From: Bacteroidales bacterium UBA1797
GTDB taxonomy: Bacteria > Bacteroidota > Bacteroidia > Bacteroidales > VadinHA17
Direction of reading: 5' to 3'
Assembly: GCA_002319885.1 (NCBI GenBank)
Contig: DCFT01000160.1
Span: forward strand, 1 to 13,774
DNA length: 13,774 nucleotides
The stretch's first letter is position 1; every line of letters begins with the position of its first letter. Below the pieces are notes generated by a model. The model was not told where the DNA came from, made no database searches, and saw only the letters and a list, made by a program, of their open reading frames with translations. This document shows, in pieces, positions 1-6,627 of the stretch. Position numbers and translations under genes: made by a program.

Positions 1-19
1 ACCTTGCAAAGCTTAAATG

Positions 20-43
20 AACCCTTCGGGTTTTATTTATTTT
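20..43 (+). terminator. Rightward intrinsic terminator for a gene left of the window
   Basis: A short stem aaccc (20-24), loop ttc and gggtt (28-32) is followed directly by the T-rich run ttatttatttt (33-43). Orientation suits a plus-strand transcript arriving from outside the window. The stem has only 5 bp (one extra G-U pair possible), so it is weaker than its partner on the other strand. Confidence 0.5.
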
Positions 44-86
44 CCCTCATCTCCTTCAGAAAGCAAGCTTTCTTCGGAGGTTCGGT

Positions 87-115
87 AAAATAAATAACCC
101 CGCTGACGCGGGGTT
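87..115 (-). terminator. Intrinsic terminator of the tRNA-Ser transcript
   Basis: An 8-bp stem (aaccccgc at 96-103, gcggggtt at 108-115) with a tgac loop is followed on the minus strand by ATTTATTTT (95-87). It begins 14 bases after the tRNA 3' end, in the right orientation to end that transcript. The GC-rich core plus T-rich tail is a typical rho-independent signal. Confidence 0.75.
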
Positions 116-128
116 CATTTAAGCTTTG

Positions 129-217
129 CGGAGAGAGGGGGATTCGAACCCCCGGTTCGCCGGAAGGCGAACAACGGTTTTCGAGACCGCCGCATTCGAC
201 CACTCTGCCATCTCTCC
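129..217 (-). tRNA. tRNA-Ser (anticodon CGA)
   Basis: The minus strand folds into a class II tRNA. It has a 7-bp acceptor stem (GGAGAGA at 217-211 with TCTCTCC at 136-130) and discriminator G73 at 129. The anticodon stem is GCGGT/ACCGT with loop CTCGAAA, placing the anticodon CGA at 183-181, which reads UCG. The long variable arm TTCGCC/GGCGAA is diagnostic of serine tRNAs. The T arm is GGGGG-TTCGAAT-CCCCC. No CCA is encoded: the bases after G73 are CAA, so the CCA end must be added enzymatically. A terminator hairpin follows at once. G73 and the variable arm are the known identity elements for seryl-tRNA synthetase. Confidence 0.97.
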
Positions 218-295
218 TTAATCTATGCCCTGATAGCCACAATTTCAATCCTTCCTTATAGAGTGTTCACACAATATTTTCCCGGTAAAGGATTC

Positions 296-303
296 CAAAA
301 ATA
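296..303 (-). promoter_or_regulatory. Candidate -7 element for the tRNA-Ser gene
   Basis: The minus strand reads TATTTTTG, an exact match to the Bacteroidota -7 consensus TAnnTTTG, about 75 bases upstream of the mature tRNA 5' end. No good TTTG -33 element lies at the usual 19-21 base spacing, so this could be a chance match in AT-rich DNA. The rest of the 218-472 spacer shows no gene or stable hairpin that I can support. Confidence 0.3.
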
Positions 304-398
304 GTAAATATTTGTCTACCTATCACTCTTGATTATGAATAAGCTGTTCATTCAAATACCCATTCTGTAAAATAAGATGCTATATTCATTAAGTTTCT

Positions 399-429
399 TT
401 TGATTAACGATTTGAATATACTTATTTTG
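399..429 (+). promoter_or_regulatory. Candidate promoter of the M3 peptidase gene
   Basis: A TTTG at 399-402 and TTATTTTG at 422-429 are separated by 19 bases, the spacing expected for the Bacteroidota sigma factor (TTTG ... TAnnTTTG). The -7 box deviates at its second base (T for A). Transcription would start near 434, leaving a leader of about 39 bases before the ATG at 473. The leader is AT-rich with no Shine-Dalgarno motif, as is usual for this phylum. Confidence 0.4.
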
Positions 430-472
430 TACAAAGATCGTTTCAAATAAACTAACCTTAAAATTTCTGACT

Positions 473-2587
473 ATGAAAAAAACTTATAAAATACTTTTGT
501 TTTGTAGTATTCTTGGACTAGCTATAGCAGGATGTAAAAATAAACCTGTAGCCGAAATTGATAATAAGAATCCGTTCTTTAAACCATATAATACTCCTTT
601 CGATGTTCCTCCATTTGAAAAAATAATGGCAAAACATTATATGCCGGCTTTCGTCAAAGGGATGGCTGATGGCAAAATGGAAATTGAAAAGATTGCAGAA
701 AGTGAAGCAGAACCAACATTTGAAAATACAATTGATTCATTTGATAAGGCAGGTGAACTTATTACCAAAGTATCTTCAGTTTTCTTTTCTCAGTCTTCTG
801 CCAATACAAACGATTCCCTTCAAAAAGTTGAAGTGGAGGTTTCTCCTTTACTTTCAGCATATCGCGATGAGATTCTGCTTAACTCAGCGCTTTTTAAAAA
901 AATCAAATCAGTATATGATAACCAGGCAAAGTTCAAGCTAACGGCCGAACAGAAATACCTGCTTGAAAATCTTTATAAGGGTTTTGTTAGAAATGGCGCA
1001 AATCTGAATAAGAAGGATCAGGATACTCTTAAGCAGTTGAACCAGAGGTTATCAGTTTTGACGGTTAAGTTTAGCCAGAATATTCTGGCTGAAACAAATA
1101 ATTATAAACTTTTTGTGAATAAGGAAGACCTGAAAGGATTGCCGGAATCCGTTGTTTCATCAGCAGCAGAGACAGCAAAAGAAGCAGGACAGGAAGGTAA
1201 ATGGGCATTTACTACGCAAAGACCGAGTATGTTCCCGTTTTTGCAGTATTCACCGGACAGGAATCTAAGAGAACAACTATACCATGCTTATACAAACAGG
1301 GGAAATAATGGTAATGAGTATGACAATAACAAGGTATTAGCCAGTATTGTTAAACTTCGGGCAGAAAGAGCAAAATTGCTGGGTTATAAAACACATTCTG
1401 ATTTTGTTCTGGAACCTAATATGGCAAAGGTACCTGAGAACGTCTTTGCACTTTTGGATAACCTTTGGGCAAAAGCAATTCCTGTTGCAAAAAACGAGGT
1501 TGCTGATATGCAGAAAATAGTACTTCAGGAGGGTGGAAAATTCAAAATTGAACCATCTGACTGGTGGTATTATGCTGAGAAAGTCAGGAAGGCAAAATAT
1601 GATCTGGATGATAACGAACTGAGACCTTATTTCAAACTTGAAAACGTACGTGAAGGTCTCTTTACCGTTGCGAATAAATTATTTGGAATTACTCTCACTC
1701 CAATTGCTGACATACCTCTTCCTCATCCCGATGCATTGGCTTATGATGTTAAAGATTCTGATGGCTCTCACCTGGGGGTACTGTATATGGATTTCTTTCC
1801 AAGAGCAAGTAAACAACAGGGTGCCTGGTGTGGAAGTTACAGAAGCTATCATGTGGTTGACAACAAAGGAGTAACCCCGGTTGTAACAGTTGTGTACAAT
1901 TTTACTCGTCCTAGTGGTGATACGCCTCCACTACTTAGTGTTGAAGAAGCCAGCACAATGTTTCATGAGTTCGGACATGCATTGGATGCCCTTTTCAATA
2001 AAAGTACTTATAATGAAACTAATGTTGCTGTGGATTTTGTGGAACTGCCTTCACAGATTATGGAACACTGGTCGATCGAACCGGAAGTGCTCAGAATGTA
2101 TGCTAAAAATTATAAAACAAATGAACCGATTCCTGCCAAGCTTGTTGAGAAAATCAAGAAAAGTGCATATTTTAACCAGGGATTCTCAACAGTTGAATAT
2201 CTTGCTGCATCACTTCTTGATATGAAGTTGCATACTCTTGAGGCTCCTGCTGATATAGATGTTCAAAGTTTCGAAAAAAATTATTTTAATCAGATCGGGT
2301 TGATACCTGAAATCATTTCACGATATAGAAGTACTTACTTTCTCCATATTACAGGAGGTTATGATTCAGGGTATTACAGTTATATATGGGCTGCAGTTCT
2401 TGATAATGATGCATTTGAAGCCTTTAAAGAAAAAGGGATCTTTGATAAATCGGTAGCTGATTCCTATCGTAAGAATATCCTCGAGAAAGATGGAACCATG
2501 GATCCGATGCAAATGTTTGTAAACTTCCGGGGACGTAAACCCGTTATAGAACCTTTGCTTAAGAACAGAGGCCTGATGCAGGAATAA
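473..2587 (+). CDS. dcp: M3-family (Dcp-type) zinc metallopeptidase, exported lipoprotein
   Basis: This 704-residue protein is a probable peptidyl-dipeptidase or oligopeptidase that cleaves short peptides. The N-terminus has a lipoprotein signal (hydrophobic 7-20, lipobox IAGC with Cys21). The following KNKP lacks the acidic surface-export signal, so a periplasmic-facing lipoprotein is likely. The zinc site is HEFGH (His498, Glu499, His502) and the third ligand is Glu524 in DFVELPSQIMEHW. Near the C-terminus, HITGGYDSGYYSY (His625, Tyr630, Tyr634, Tyr637) matches the substrate-binding His/Tyr set of thimet oligopeptidase and Dcp. The length fits the family (E. coli Dcp has about 680 residues and is not a lipoprotein). 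The loop between His502 and Glu524 is three residues shorter than in thimet oligopeptidase or E. coli Dcp, as I recall those sequences. It ends with tandem TAA stops and converges on the next gene with six bases between them. Dipeptidase versus endopeptidase activity cannot be decided here. Confidence 0.93.
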   Translation: MKKTYKILLFCSILGLAIAGCKNKPVAEIDNKNPFFKPYNTPFDVPPFEKIMAKHYMPAFVKGMADGKMEIEKIAESEAEPTFENTIDSFDKAGELITKVSSVFFSQSSANTNDSLQKVEVEVSPLLSAYRDEILLNSALFKKIKSVYDNQAKFKLTAEQKYLLENLYKGFVRNGANLNKKDQDTLKQLNQRLSVLTVKFSQNILAETNNYKLFVNKEDLKGLPESVVSSAAETAKEAGQEGKWAFTTQRPSMFPFLQYSPDRNLREQLYHAYTNRGNNGNEYDNNKVLASIVKLRAERAKLLGYKTHSDFVLEPNMAKVPENVFALLDNLWAKAIPVAKNEVADMQKIVLQEGGKFKIEPSDWWYYAEKVRKAKYDLDDNELRPYFKLENVREGLFTVANKLFGITLTPIADIPLPHPDALAYDVKDSDGSHLGVLYMDFFPRASKQQGAWCGSYRSYHVVDNKGVTPVVTVVYNFTRPSGDTPPLLSVEEASTMFHEFGHALDALFNKSTYNETNVAVDFVELPSQIMEHWSIEPEVLRMYAKNYKTNEPIPAKLVEKIKKSAYFNQGFSTVEYLAASLLDMKLHTLEAPADIDVQSFEKNYFNQIGLIPEIISRYRSTYFLHITGGYDSGYYSYIWAAVLDNDAFEAFKEKGIFDKSVADSYRKNILEKDGTMDPMQMFVNFRGRKPVIEPLLKNRGLMQE

Positions 2588-2593
2588 TAAGTA

Positions 2594-3835
2594 CTAAAAA
2601 GCATTGCTTATCTCATCCAGACTGACTCCGAGTATTTTGCGTGAGACTTTATCAAGTTTATTGGTGTCACCTGTGAGGTGAAGCGTAAATTGAATATGAC
2701 TGAGACTTTCTCCCGGCTTTAAATCTGCGGCAGGTGAGGAAGTCTCAAGTTCATAAAATGGCCCCATCTGGGACCCATCCTCGAGAGGTCCGTCATTATA
2801 TGAATTAAGAGCATCACCCGAATAAGGGTTTTCCTGGATCTGCCAGGCTGAATTAACATAATCTTTCGTGCCTTCCGGCAACCTGCATATAAGCAAAGTG
2901 AGGATTTTATTTTCCGAATCATAGCTTCCCATAACACCGGTTGCTCTGAGAGGAGGAATGCCAATTTTCCCACGGCTCTTCCCATCTGCTTTAAAAAAGA
3001 TATGATTTCCTGAAACTTTCAAACGGTCACCTGATATCTTGCCAAAATATGTATCATTTACCTTCGGACCAATGAGATTATCATCTCCGGGCTTCACAGG
3101 AATAGTGATAATGATGGAGGGGGAAGGATTAAACATTCCAAGCATCCAGACCGACAAAAGTCCCGATTCTTTCTTCCAGCCCTGATCTCCTCTGTTTATT
3201 ATTTTATTAACCGAACGGTAAGCAACGCATTTCAATCCTTCTGCATCTATCGTAGTTTGCTTTTTTATCTCTTTGTCCGATAACAGAGTAATCTCCCTCT
3301 CTATCCTTAATTTAAATGTTGTTCCGCTATAGTTCTGTGTAGCTAAATCAATACCAAACATTGCTGAAGTATCAGTTGATGTGATGAGTTGGAACGGAGT
3401 TGTATCAAGAAATGCAGGAGTTTGCCAGTTGTCGTAAATGAAGGATTTTCCTTTGCTGAAGAAGATTGAAAACTGCCCTCCTTCCGGTCCAAGCCATAAT
3501 CGTTCTTCTCCTCCGTACGCATTAATATGAGGAAGTACTTTTCCTGACTTAATTAGTGCTGTATTGACCCAACCGAAACTATATCCGTGGTCACCTTCAG
3601 CGGTACTGGTCATAACCCTTGCCTGCCAGAAGGGGGCAATAACAATTGCTGAGGCAGCAGTTTTTAGTTCGATTATTTTAGTATAACTCCTGAGAAAATC
3701 CTTGTTAAATCCATACTGTTTTGTGCTGTCTGTTATCATTGTAATTTGTTTTAGATTATTTTTTTTTGATTCGTGGAAGCCCGTACATGACACCAGAATC
3801 ATGCCTGTAAAAAGGAAAATTTTAAGTTGAGTCAT
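2594..3835 (-). CDS. Lipoprotein of probable DUF6786 family, function unknown
   Basis: This 413-residue protein has a lipoprotein signal (MTQLKIFLFTGMILVSC, lipidated Cys17) followed by TGFHESKK. The body is rich in beta-strand patterns. Landmarks are QARVMTSTAEGDHGYSFGW (71-89), AYGGEERLWLGPEGGQFSIF (106-125) and, near the C-terminus, DGPLEDGSQMGPFYELETSS. From memory these match a Bacteroidota family of uncharacterised proteins (DUF6786). The overall pattern recalls galactose-mutarotase-like beta-sandwich proteins that bind sugars, but I see no proven catalytic residues, so a sugar-related role is only an inference. It lies 39 bases downstream of the flavodoxin-ferredoxin gene on the same strand and may be co-transcribed with it. 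The leader is AT-rich without a Shine-Dalgarno site. No terminator hairpin separates it from the convergent peptidase gene. Confidence 0.75.
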   Translation of the reverse strand: MTQLKIFLFTGMILVSCTGFHESKKNNLKQITMITDSTKQYGFNKDFLRSYTKIIELKTAASAIVIAPFWQARVMTSTAEGDHGYSFGWVNTALIKSGKVLPHINAYGGEERLWLGPEGGQFSIFFSKGKSFIYDNWQTPAFLDTTPFQLITSTDTSAMFGIDLATQNYSGTTFKLRIEREITLLSDKEIKKQTTIDAEGLKCVAYRSVNKIINRGDQGWKKESGLLSVWMLGMFNPSPSIIITIPVKPGDDNLIGPKVNDTYFGKISGDRLKVSGNHIFFKADGKSRGKIGIPPLRATGVMGSYDSENKILTLLICRLPEGTKDYVNSAWQIQENPYSGDALNSYNDGPLEDGSQMGPFYELETSSPAADLKPGESLSHIQFTLHLTGDTNKLDKVSRKILGVSLDEISNAF

Positions 3836-3874
3836 TTTTTTATAATTATGTTAAAACCGGATTGGAAAGAGTTT

Positions 3875-4933
3875 TTATCGGCTTTTATCAATTCTTATAT
3901 GTCTGTATCTTCTCCAAAAGGGGAAAGCAGTAAGTGATGTAAACCTTATAAGATACTTCAAAGGTTTTAGTCTCATAGCATAATGTACAATCCTGTATAG
4001 CAAAGCAGTAATAGCAACCATTGATAGTATACTTATTAGTACTGCTGAAATTCTCCACCACCAGAGCTGTGAGCTGATATGTAAGGTATTTATAATAATT
4101 AAAATTATTTGTGTATTGGTTATCGAAAATAAAACCCAGAAACCAAAAGCCATCCCATGAGCTGTTTCAATTGCTCTCTTAGGGCAATTATTCATGCATC
4201 TCATGCAGCTTTCACATGTCAGCTTCCAGTATGGACGATTGTTTACATATTTTATTGAATCGGTAGGACACTTTTTGATACATAGTCCGCAATTATCGCA
4301 ATTATAGTTTGCAATAAATGTTTTAGAAAGGAAAAACCTTCCGCCCAGATAATATCCTAAAGCAACAGGGCTTAGAATCAGGTCGACAGGTAAACTAAAA
4401 AGTCCCCGGTATATCTTTTTGCCTTCAAATATCTTATCTGCAAATTTTCTTACTATTTTTTCACAACGTCCAAAGATAGAATCAATTACTTTTTTTTTCA
4501 GACCCGGGTGAAGTGAAATCCAGTTTGACGGCAGGTCGACAGGCCTGAATCCAATACATTTGAAACCCTTCAGCCGAAGGATGAAGGCTGGCATTATGAG
4601 AGCGACTCCGCTTATTCCTGGCATAAATAGTTTGTACAGTTTCATGCCTGCGCGTGTATTGAGCAAAAAAATCTCATTGCCTACTCCCCTGGGAAAACCT
4701 GTAATAAATCTTAGCATGATTGGAGCTGAATTAAACCCATGTGTAGGGAAAGCGAAACCTATTAACGGTTTTTCTTCATAACTGGGGAAAACAATATTCT
4801 CGAGTCTGTCAATTTGTTGAACTACTGTTTTAAATCCTCTGTTTTTTGCTTCATCAGCAATCCATTCAGTACAGGCTTTTGCATTTCCGGTTCCTGATAT
4901 ATAATAGATATATACTGATTTCCACTTTGCCAT
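3875..4933 (-). CDS. Membrane-anchored flavodoxin/ferredoxin fusion (EFR1-like)
   Basis: This 352-residue redox protein begins with a flavodoxin-like fold. The FMN phosphate loop is SGTGNAKA (13-20), and later flavodoxin elements are GFAFPTHGFNSAP (59-71) and FLLNTRAG (89-96). A bacterial ferredoxin domain follows, with two CxxCxxCxxxCP clusters: Cys212/215/218/222 and Cys240/243/246/250, predicted to bind two [4Fe-4S] centres. After it come two hydrophobic segments (about 261-283 and 291-317) and a basic tail, so the protein is probably attached to the inner membrane with its redox domains in the cytoplasm. The N-terminal architecture matches the EFR1 ferrodoxin family. The membrane tail, about 90 residues, is longer than I expect for that family. 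There is no transporter or oxidoreductase partner beside it; its partner, electron donor and acceptor are unknown. Confidence 0.85.
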   Translation of the reverse strand: MAKWKSVYIYYISGTGNAKACTEWIADEAKNRGFKTVVQQIDRLENIVFPSYEEKPLIGFAFPTHGFNSAPIMLRFITGFPRGVGNEIFLLNTRAGMKLYKLFMPGISGVALIMPAFILRLKGFKCIGFRPVDLPSNWISLHPGLKKKVIDSIFGRCEKIVRKFADKIFEGKKIYRGLFSLPVDLILSPVALGYYLGGRFFLSKTFIANYNCDNCGLCIKKCPTDSIKYVNNRPYWKLTCESCMRCMNNCPKRAIETAHGMAFGFWVLFSITNTQIILIIINTLHISSQLWWWRISAVLISILSMVAITALLYRIVHYAMRLKPLKYLIRFTSLTAFPFWRRYRHIRIDKSR

Positions 4934-5004
4934 TTTTACCAGGGCTTAGGAGAAAATTAGTTAGTGATACCTTGTAATAATTACTAAGATATTGATAATC
5001 GTTC

Positions 5005-5012
5005 TATTTTTG
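5005..5012 (+). promoter_or_regulatory. Candidate -7 element of the rlmN-type gene
   Basis: TATTTTTG matches the Bacteroidota -7 consensus TAnnTTTG exactly and sits 17 bases before the ATG, which would give a leader of about a dozen bases. A matching TTTG at -33 is not evident. It lies in the 95-base divergent spacer shared with the flavodoxin-ferredoxin gene, for which I see no comparable element on the other strand. Confidence 0.45.
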
Positions 5013-5028
5013 CATATATCAGTCGAAT

Positions 5029-6078
5029 ATGATAAAAAAGAATCTTTGCGGCTTAACATCCGACGAATTATATGATCTTATAAAGCCTTTAGGTTTTACT
5101 GCTGCTAATGCTGTTTCAATATTAAATAATATATATAAGAAACGTATTTCTGAAATTTCTCAATTTACAAAAATACCATTTCGTCTCATTAACGAACTTC
5201 TGAATATAGCAGAATCGGGTATGTTTTTACCTGTTGAATCTGAAATCTCAAAAGACGGATCAATTAAATATCTGTTCCGAACTGAATCAGGAAAAGAATT
5301 TGAAACAGTTTATATTCCGGAGAATAAAAGAAATACAGTCTGTGTATCAACTCAATCGGGCTGCAGGATGGGTTGTAAATTTTGTGTTACAGCGCGGGTT
5401 GGATTCCACGGTAATCTGACAGCAGGGGAGATAGTGAATCAGGTTTTAGCAGTACCTCAGGCAGGAAAAGTGACTCATGTGGTCTTTATGGGTATGGGTG
5501 AGCCTATGGATAATATTGAGAATGTTTTGAAGGCTTGCTCAATATTTACAGCAGAATGGGGCCTTGCCATAAGTGCAAGAAACATAACTGTCTCAACAGT
5601 GGGCTTAATGCCCGGTGTTGAAGAATTCCTTTCAAAATCTCAATGTAACCTGACAATAAGCCTTTATTCTCCTTTCAGTGAGGAAAGGCATAAAGCCATT
5701 CCGGTTGAAAATCATTACCCGGTAATGAAGATTATGGAAATGGTCAGAAATTTCCCTGTAAAAAAGAAGAGGAGAATAAGCATCGCATATGTTATGATAA
5801 AGGATCTGAATGATACTGATCGTCATCTCAATGAACTAAAGGCGATGCTAAGTGGGTCATCAGTAAGAGTCAATCTTCTTGCTTATCATTCAACTGCCAG
5901 CGACCAAAAATGTTCGTCTTCCCCTGAACGAATGCATTATTTCAAGCATAATCTTATTATTTCCGGTATTTCTGCATCAGTCCGTAAATCGAGAGGTGCT
6001 GATATTTCTGCGGCCTGTGGTCTTCTTGCAGCGGGACATAAATTGAATACACCGGCAGTGCCATTTCTTTCCGAATAA
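5029..6078 (+). CDS. rlmN: RlmN-type radical SAM rRNA/tRNA adenine-C2 methyltransferase
   Basis: RlmN methylates C2 of A2503 in 23S rRNA and of A37 in some tRNAs, using a [4Fe-4S] cluster, SAM and a methylated cysteine. The 349-residue protein has the N-terminal helical domain and the radical SAM motif CRMGCKFC (Cys112, Cys116, Cys119). The conserved catalytic Cys105 lies seven residues before the cluster, the SAM-binding GMGEP is at 155-159, and the methyl-carrying Cys330 is in SRGADISAACG. Glu92 in ETVYIPE fits RlmN. Two places differ from the usual enzyme: SLYSPFSEER (211-220), where RlmN normally has SLHAP, and YHSTASDQ (286-293), where an N-P-rich loop is typical. The SPFSEER stretch is closer to Cfr. 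I call it RlmN because GMGEP, not Cfr's GMGEA, is present. A divergent second copy is possible. It stands alone with its own candidate promoter and converges on the acetyltransferase gene. Confidence 0.85.
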   Translation: MIKKNLCGLTSDELYDLIKPLGFTAANAVSILNNIYKKRISEISQFTKIPFRLINELLNIAESGMFLPVESEISKDGSIKYLFRTESGKEFETVYIPENKRNTVCVSTQSGCRMGCKFCVTARVGFHGNLTAGEIVNQVLAVPQAGKVTHVVFMGMGEPMDNIENVLKACSIFTAEWGLAISARNITVSTVGLMPGVEEFLSKSQCNLTISLYSPFSEERHKAIPVENHYPVMKIMEMVRNFPVKKKRRISIAYVMIKDLNDTDRHLNELKAMLSGSSVRVNLLAYHSTASDQKCSSSPERMHYFKHNLIISGISASVRKSRGADISAACGLLAAGHKLNTPAVPFLSE

Positions 6079-6087
6079 TGGTGCTGA

Positions 6088-6606
6088 TTATCTGTTTATT
6101 AATTGGAACAAATATTCATCCATGTATCCATTAGTTGTTTGTATCCAATCTTTCTTGATTCCTATCTGGACAAATCCCAGCTTTTTGAACAAATTCAAAC
6201 TTTCAGAGTTATTTGCCATTATATTGCAATAAAGCTGATGCAGCTGTAGTGTTCCAAAACAATATGAAATCAAACAGGTGAGAGACATTGAGGCATAACC
6301 CTTTCTTCTGTAGGATTCATTCGCAATAAGTATTCCAATCCCTGCTCTTTTATGGAACGCATCAAAATCAAATACATCTATAGTTCCGATTGTTATTTCA
6401 TCACCAACATGGTCAATCATGAACCTTAACTGGCCAGTTTCATAAATACTTTTATGAGAATTCTCAATATATCTCTTTAGTGTAAATTTTGAAAATGGAG
6501 AAAAAGTATTACTTATTGTCCAGTAGGACTCGTTATTTTCCCAACTATAAAGAAGTTCCAGATCTTCAGGTTCCAGCGCCCTTAGCTTGACGTCCTTGTA
6601 CTTCAT
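6088..6606 (-). CDS. GNAT-family N-acetyltransferase
   Basis: This 172-residue protein carries the GNAT fold and transfers an acetyl group from acetyl-CoA to an amine. It opens with VKLRALEPEDLELLYSWENN, as in RimJ/SpeG-type members. The acetyl-CoA pyrophosphate loop is RRKGYA (about residues 100-105) after the strand AGIGILIA, and the C-terminal motif NNSESLNLFKKLGF follows. I chose the ATG at 6606; an in-frame TTG one codon earlier (6609) is less likely. It is the last gene of the minus-strand envelope cluster, 21 bases after the 831-residue PD40/OmpA protein, so co-transcription is likely. The substrate is unknown: polyamine, protein N-terminus, or an antibiotic or sugar amine are all open. 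Confidence 0.88.
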   Translation of the reverse strand: MKYKDVKLRALEPEDLELLYSWENNESYWTISNTFSPFSKFTLKRYIENSHKSIYETGQLRFMIDHVGDEITIGTIDVFDFDAFHKRAGIGILIANESYRRKGYASMSLTCLISYCFGTLQLHQLYCNIMANNSESLNLFKKLGFVQIGIKKDWIQTTNGYMDEYLFQLINR

Positions 6607-6627
6607 CAATATTAAACTGATTACTGA

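Larger units (their letters stand above)
6..129. repeat. Palindromic block: inverted pair of terminator units
   Basis: A perfect 19-bp inverted repeat (gcaaagcttaaatgaaccc at 6-24, its reverse complement at 111-129) encloses a second 11-bp inverted repeat (33-43 versus 87-97). At the centre is an imperfect stem-loop (51-79: agaaag/ctttct with loop caag, extended by ctcc/ggag). Each arm reads, on its own strand, as the same leader followed by a CCC..GGG hairpin and the T-rich tail TTATTTATTTT. The block is therefore two diverged copies of one terminator unit facing each other. Its right edge coincides with the discriminator base of the tRNA-Ser gene. The bases show the structure directly; whether it arose by inverted duplication or as a small palindromic mobile element is unknown. 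Confidence 0.85.

Noticed and set aside
33..248. Open reading frame of 71 codons on the minus strand
   Set aside because: It runs through the tRNA-Ser gene and the terminator hairpins, and its translation shows no protein-like pattern; it is an artefact of the tRNA sequence.
1638..2225. Two plus-strand open frames inside the peptidase gene
   Set aside because: They lie in another frame of a clearly conserved M3 peptidase and show no motif of their own.
2581..2600. A bidirectional terminator between the convergent peptidase and lipoprotein genes
   Set aside because: Only six bases separate the stop codons, and I could not find a stem-loop with a T-run there.
4560..4781. A plus-strand frame opposite the flavodoxin domain
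   Set aside because: It is antisense to a well-supported flavodoxin fold and carries no recognisable features.
5029..6078. Annotation as the antibiotic-resistance methyltransferase Cfr
   Set aside because: The SAM motif is GMGEP, not Cfr's GMGEA, and the ETVYIPE segment and C-terminal SRGADISAACG are RlmN-like; the Cfr resemblance is partial and is listed only as a point to check.
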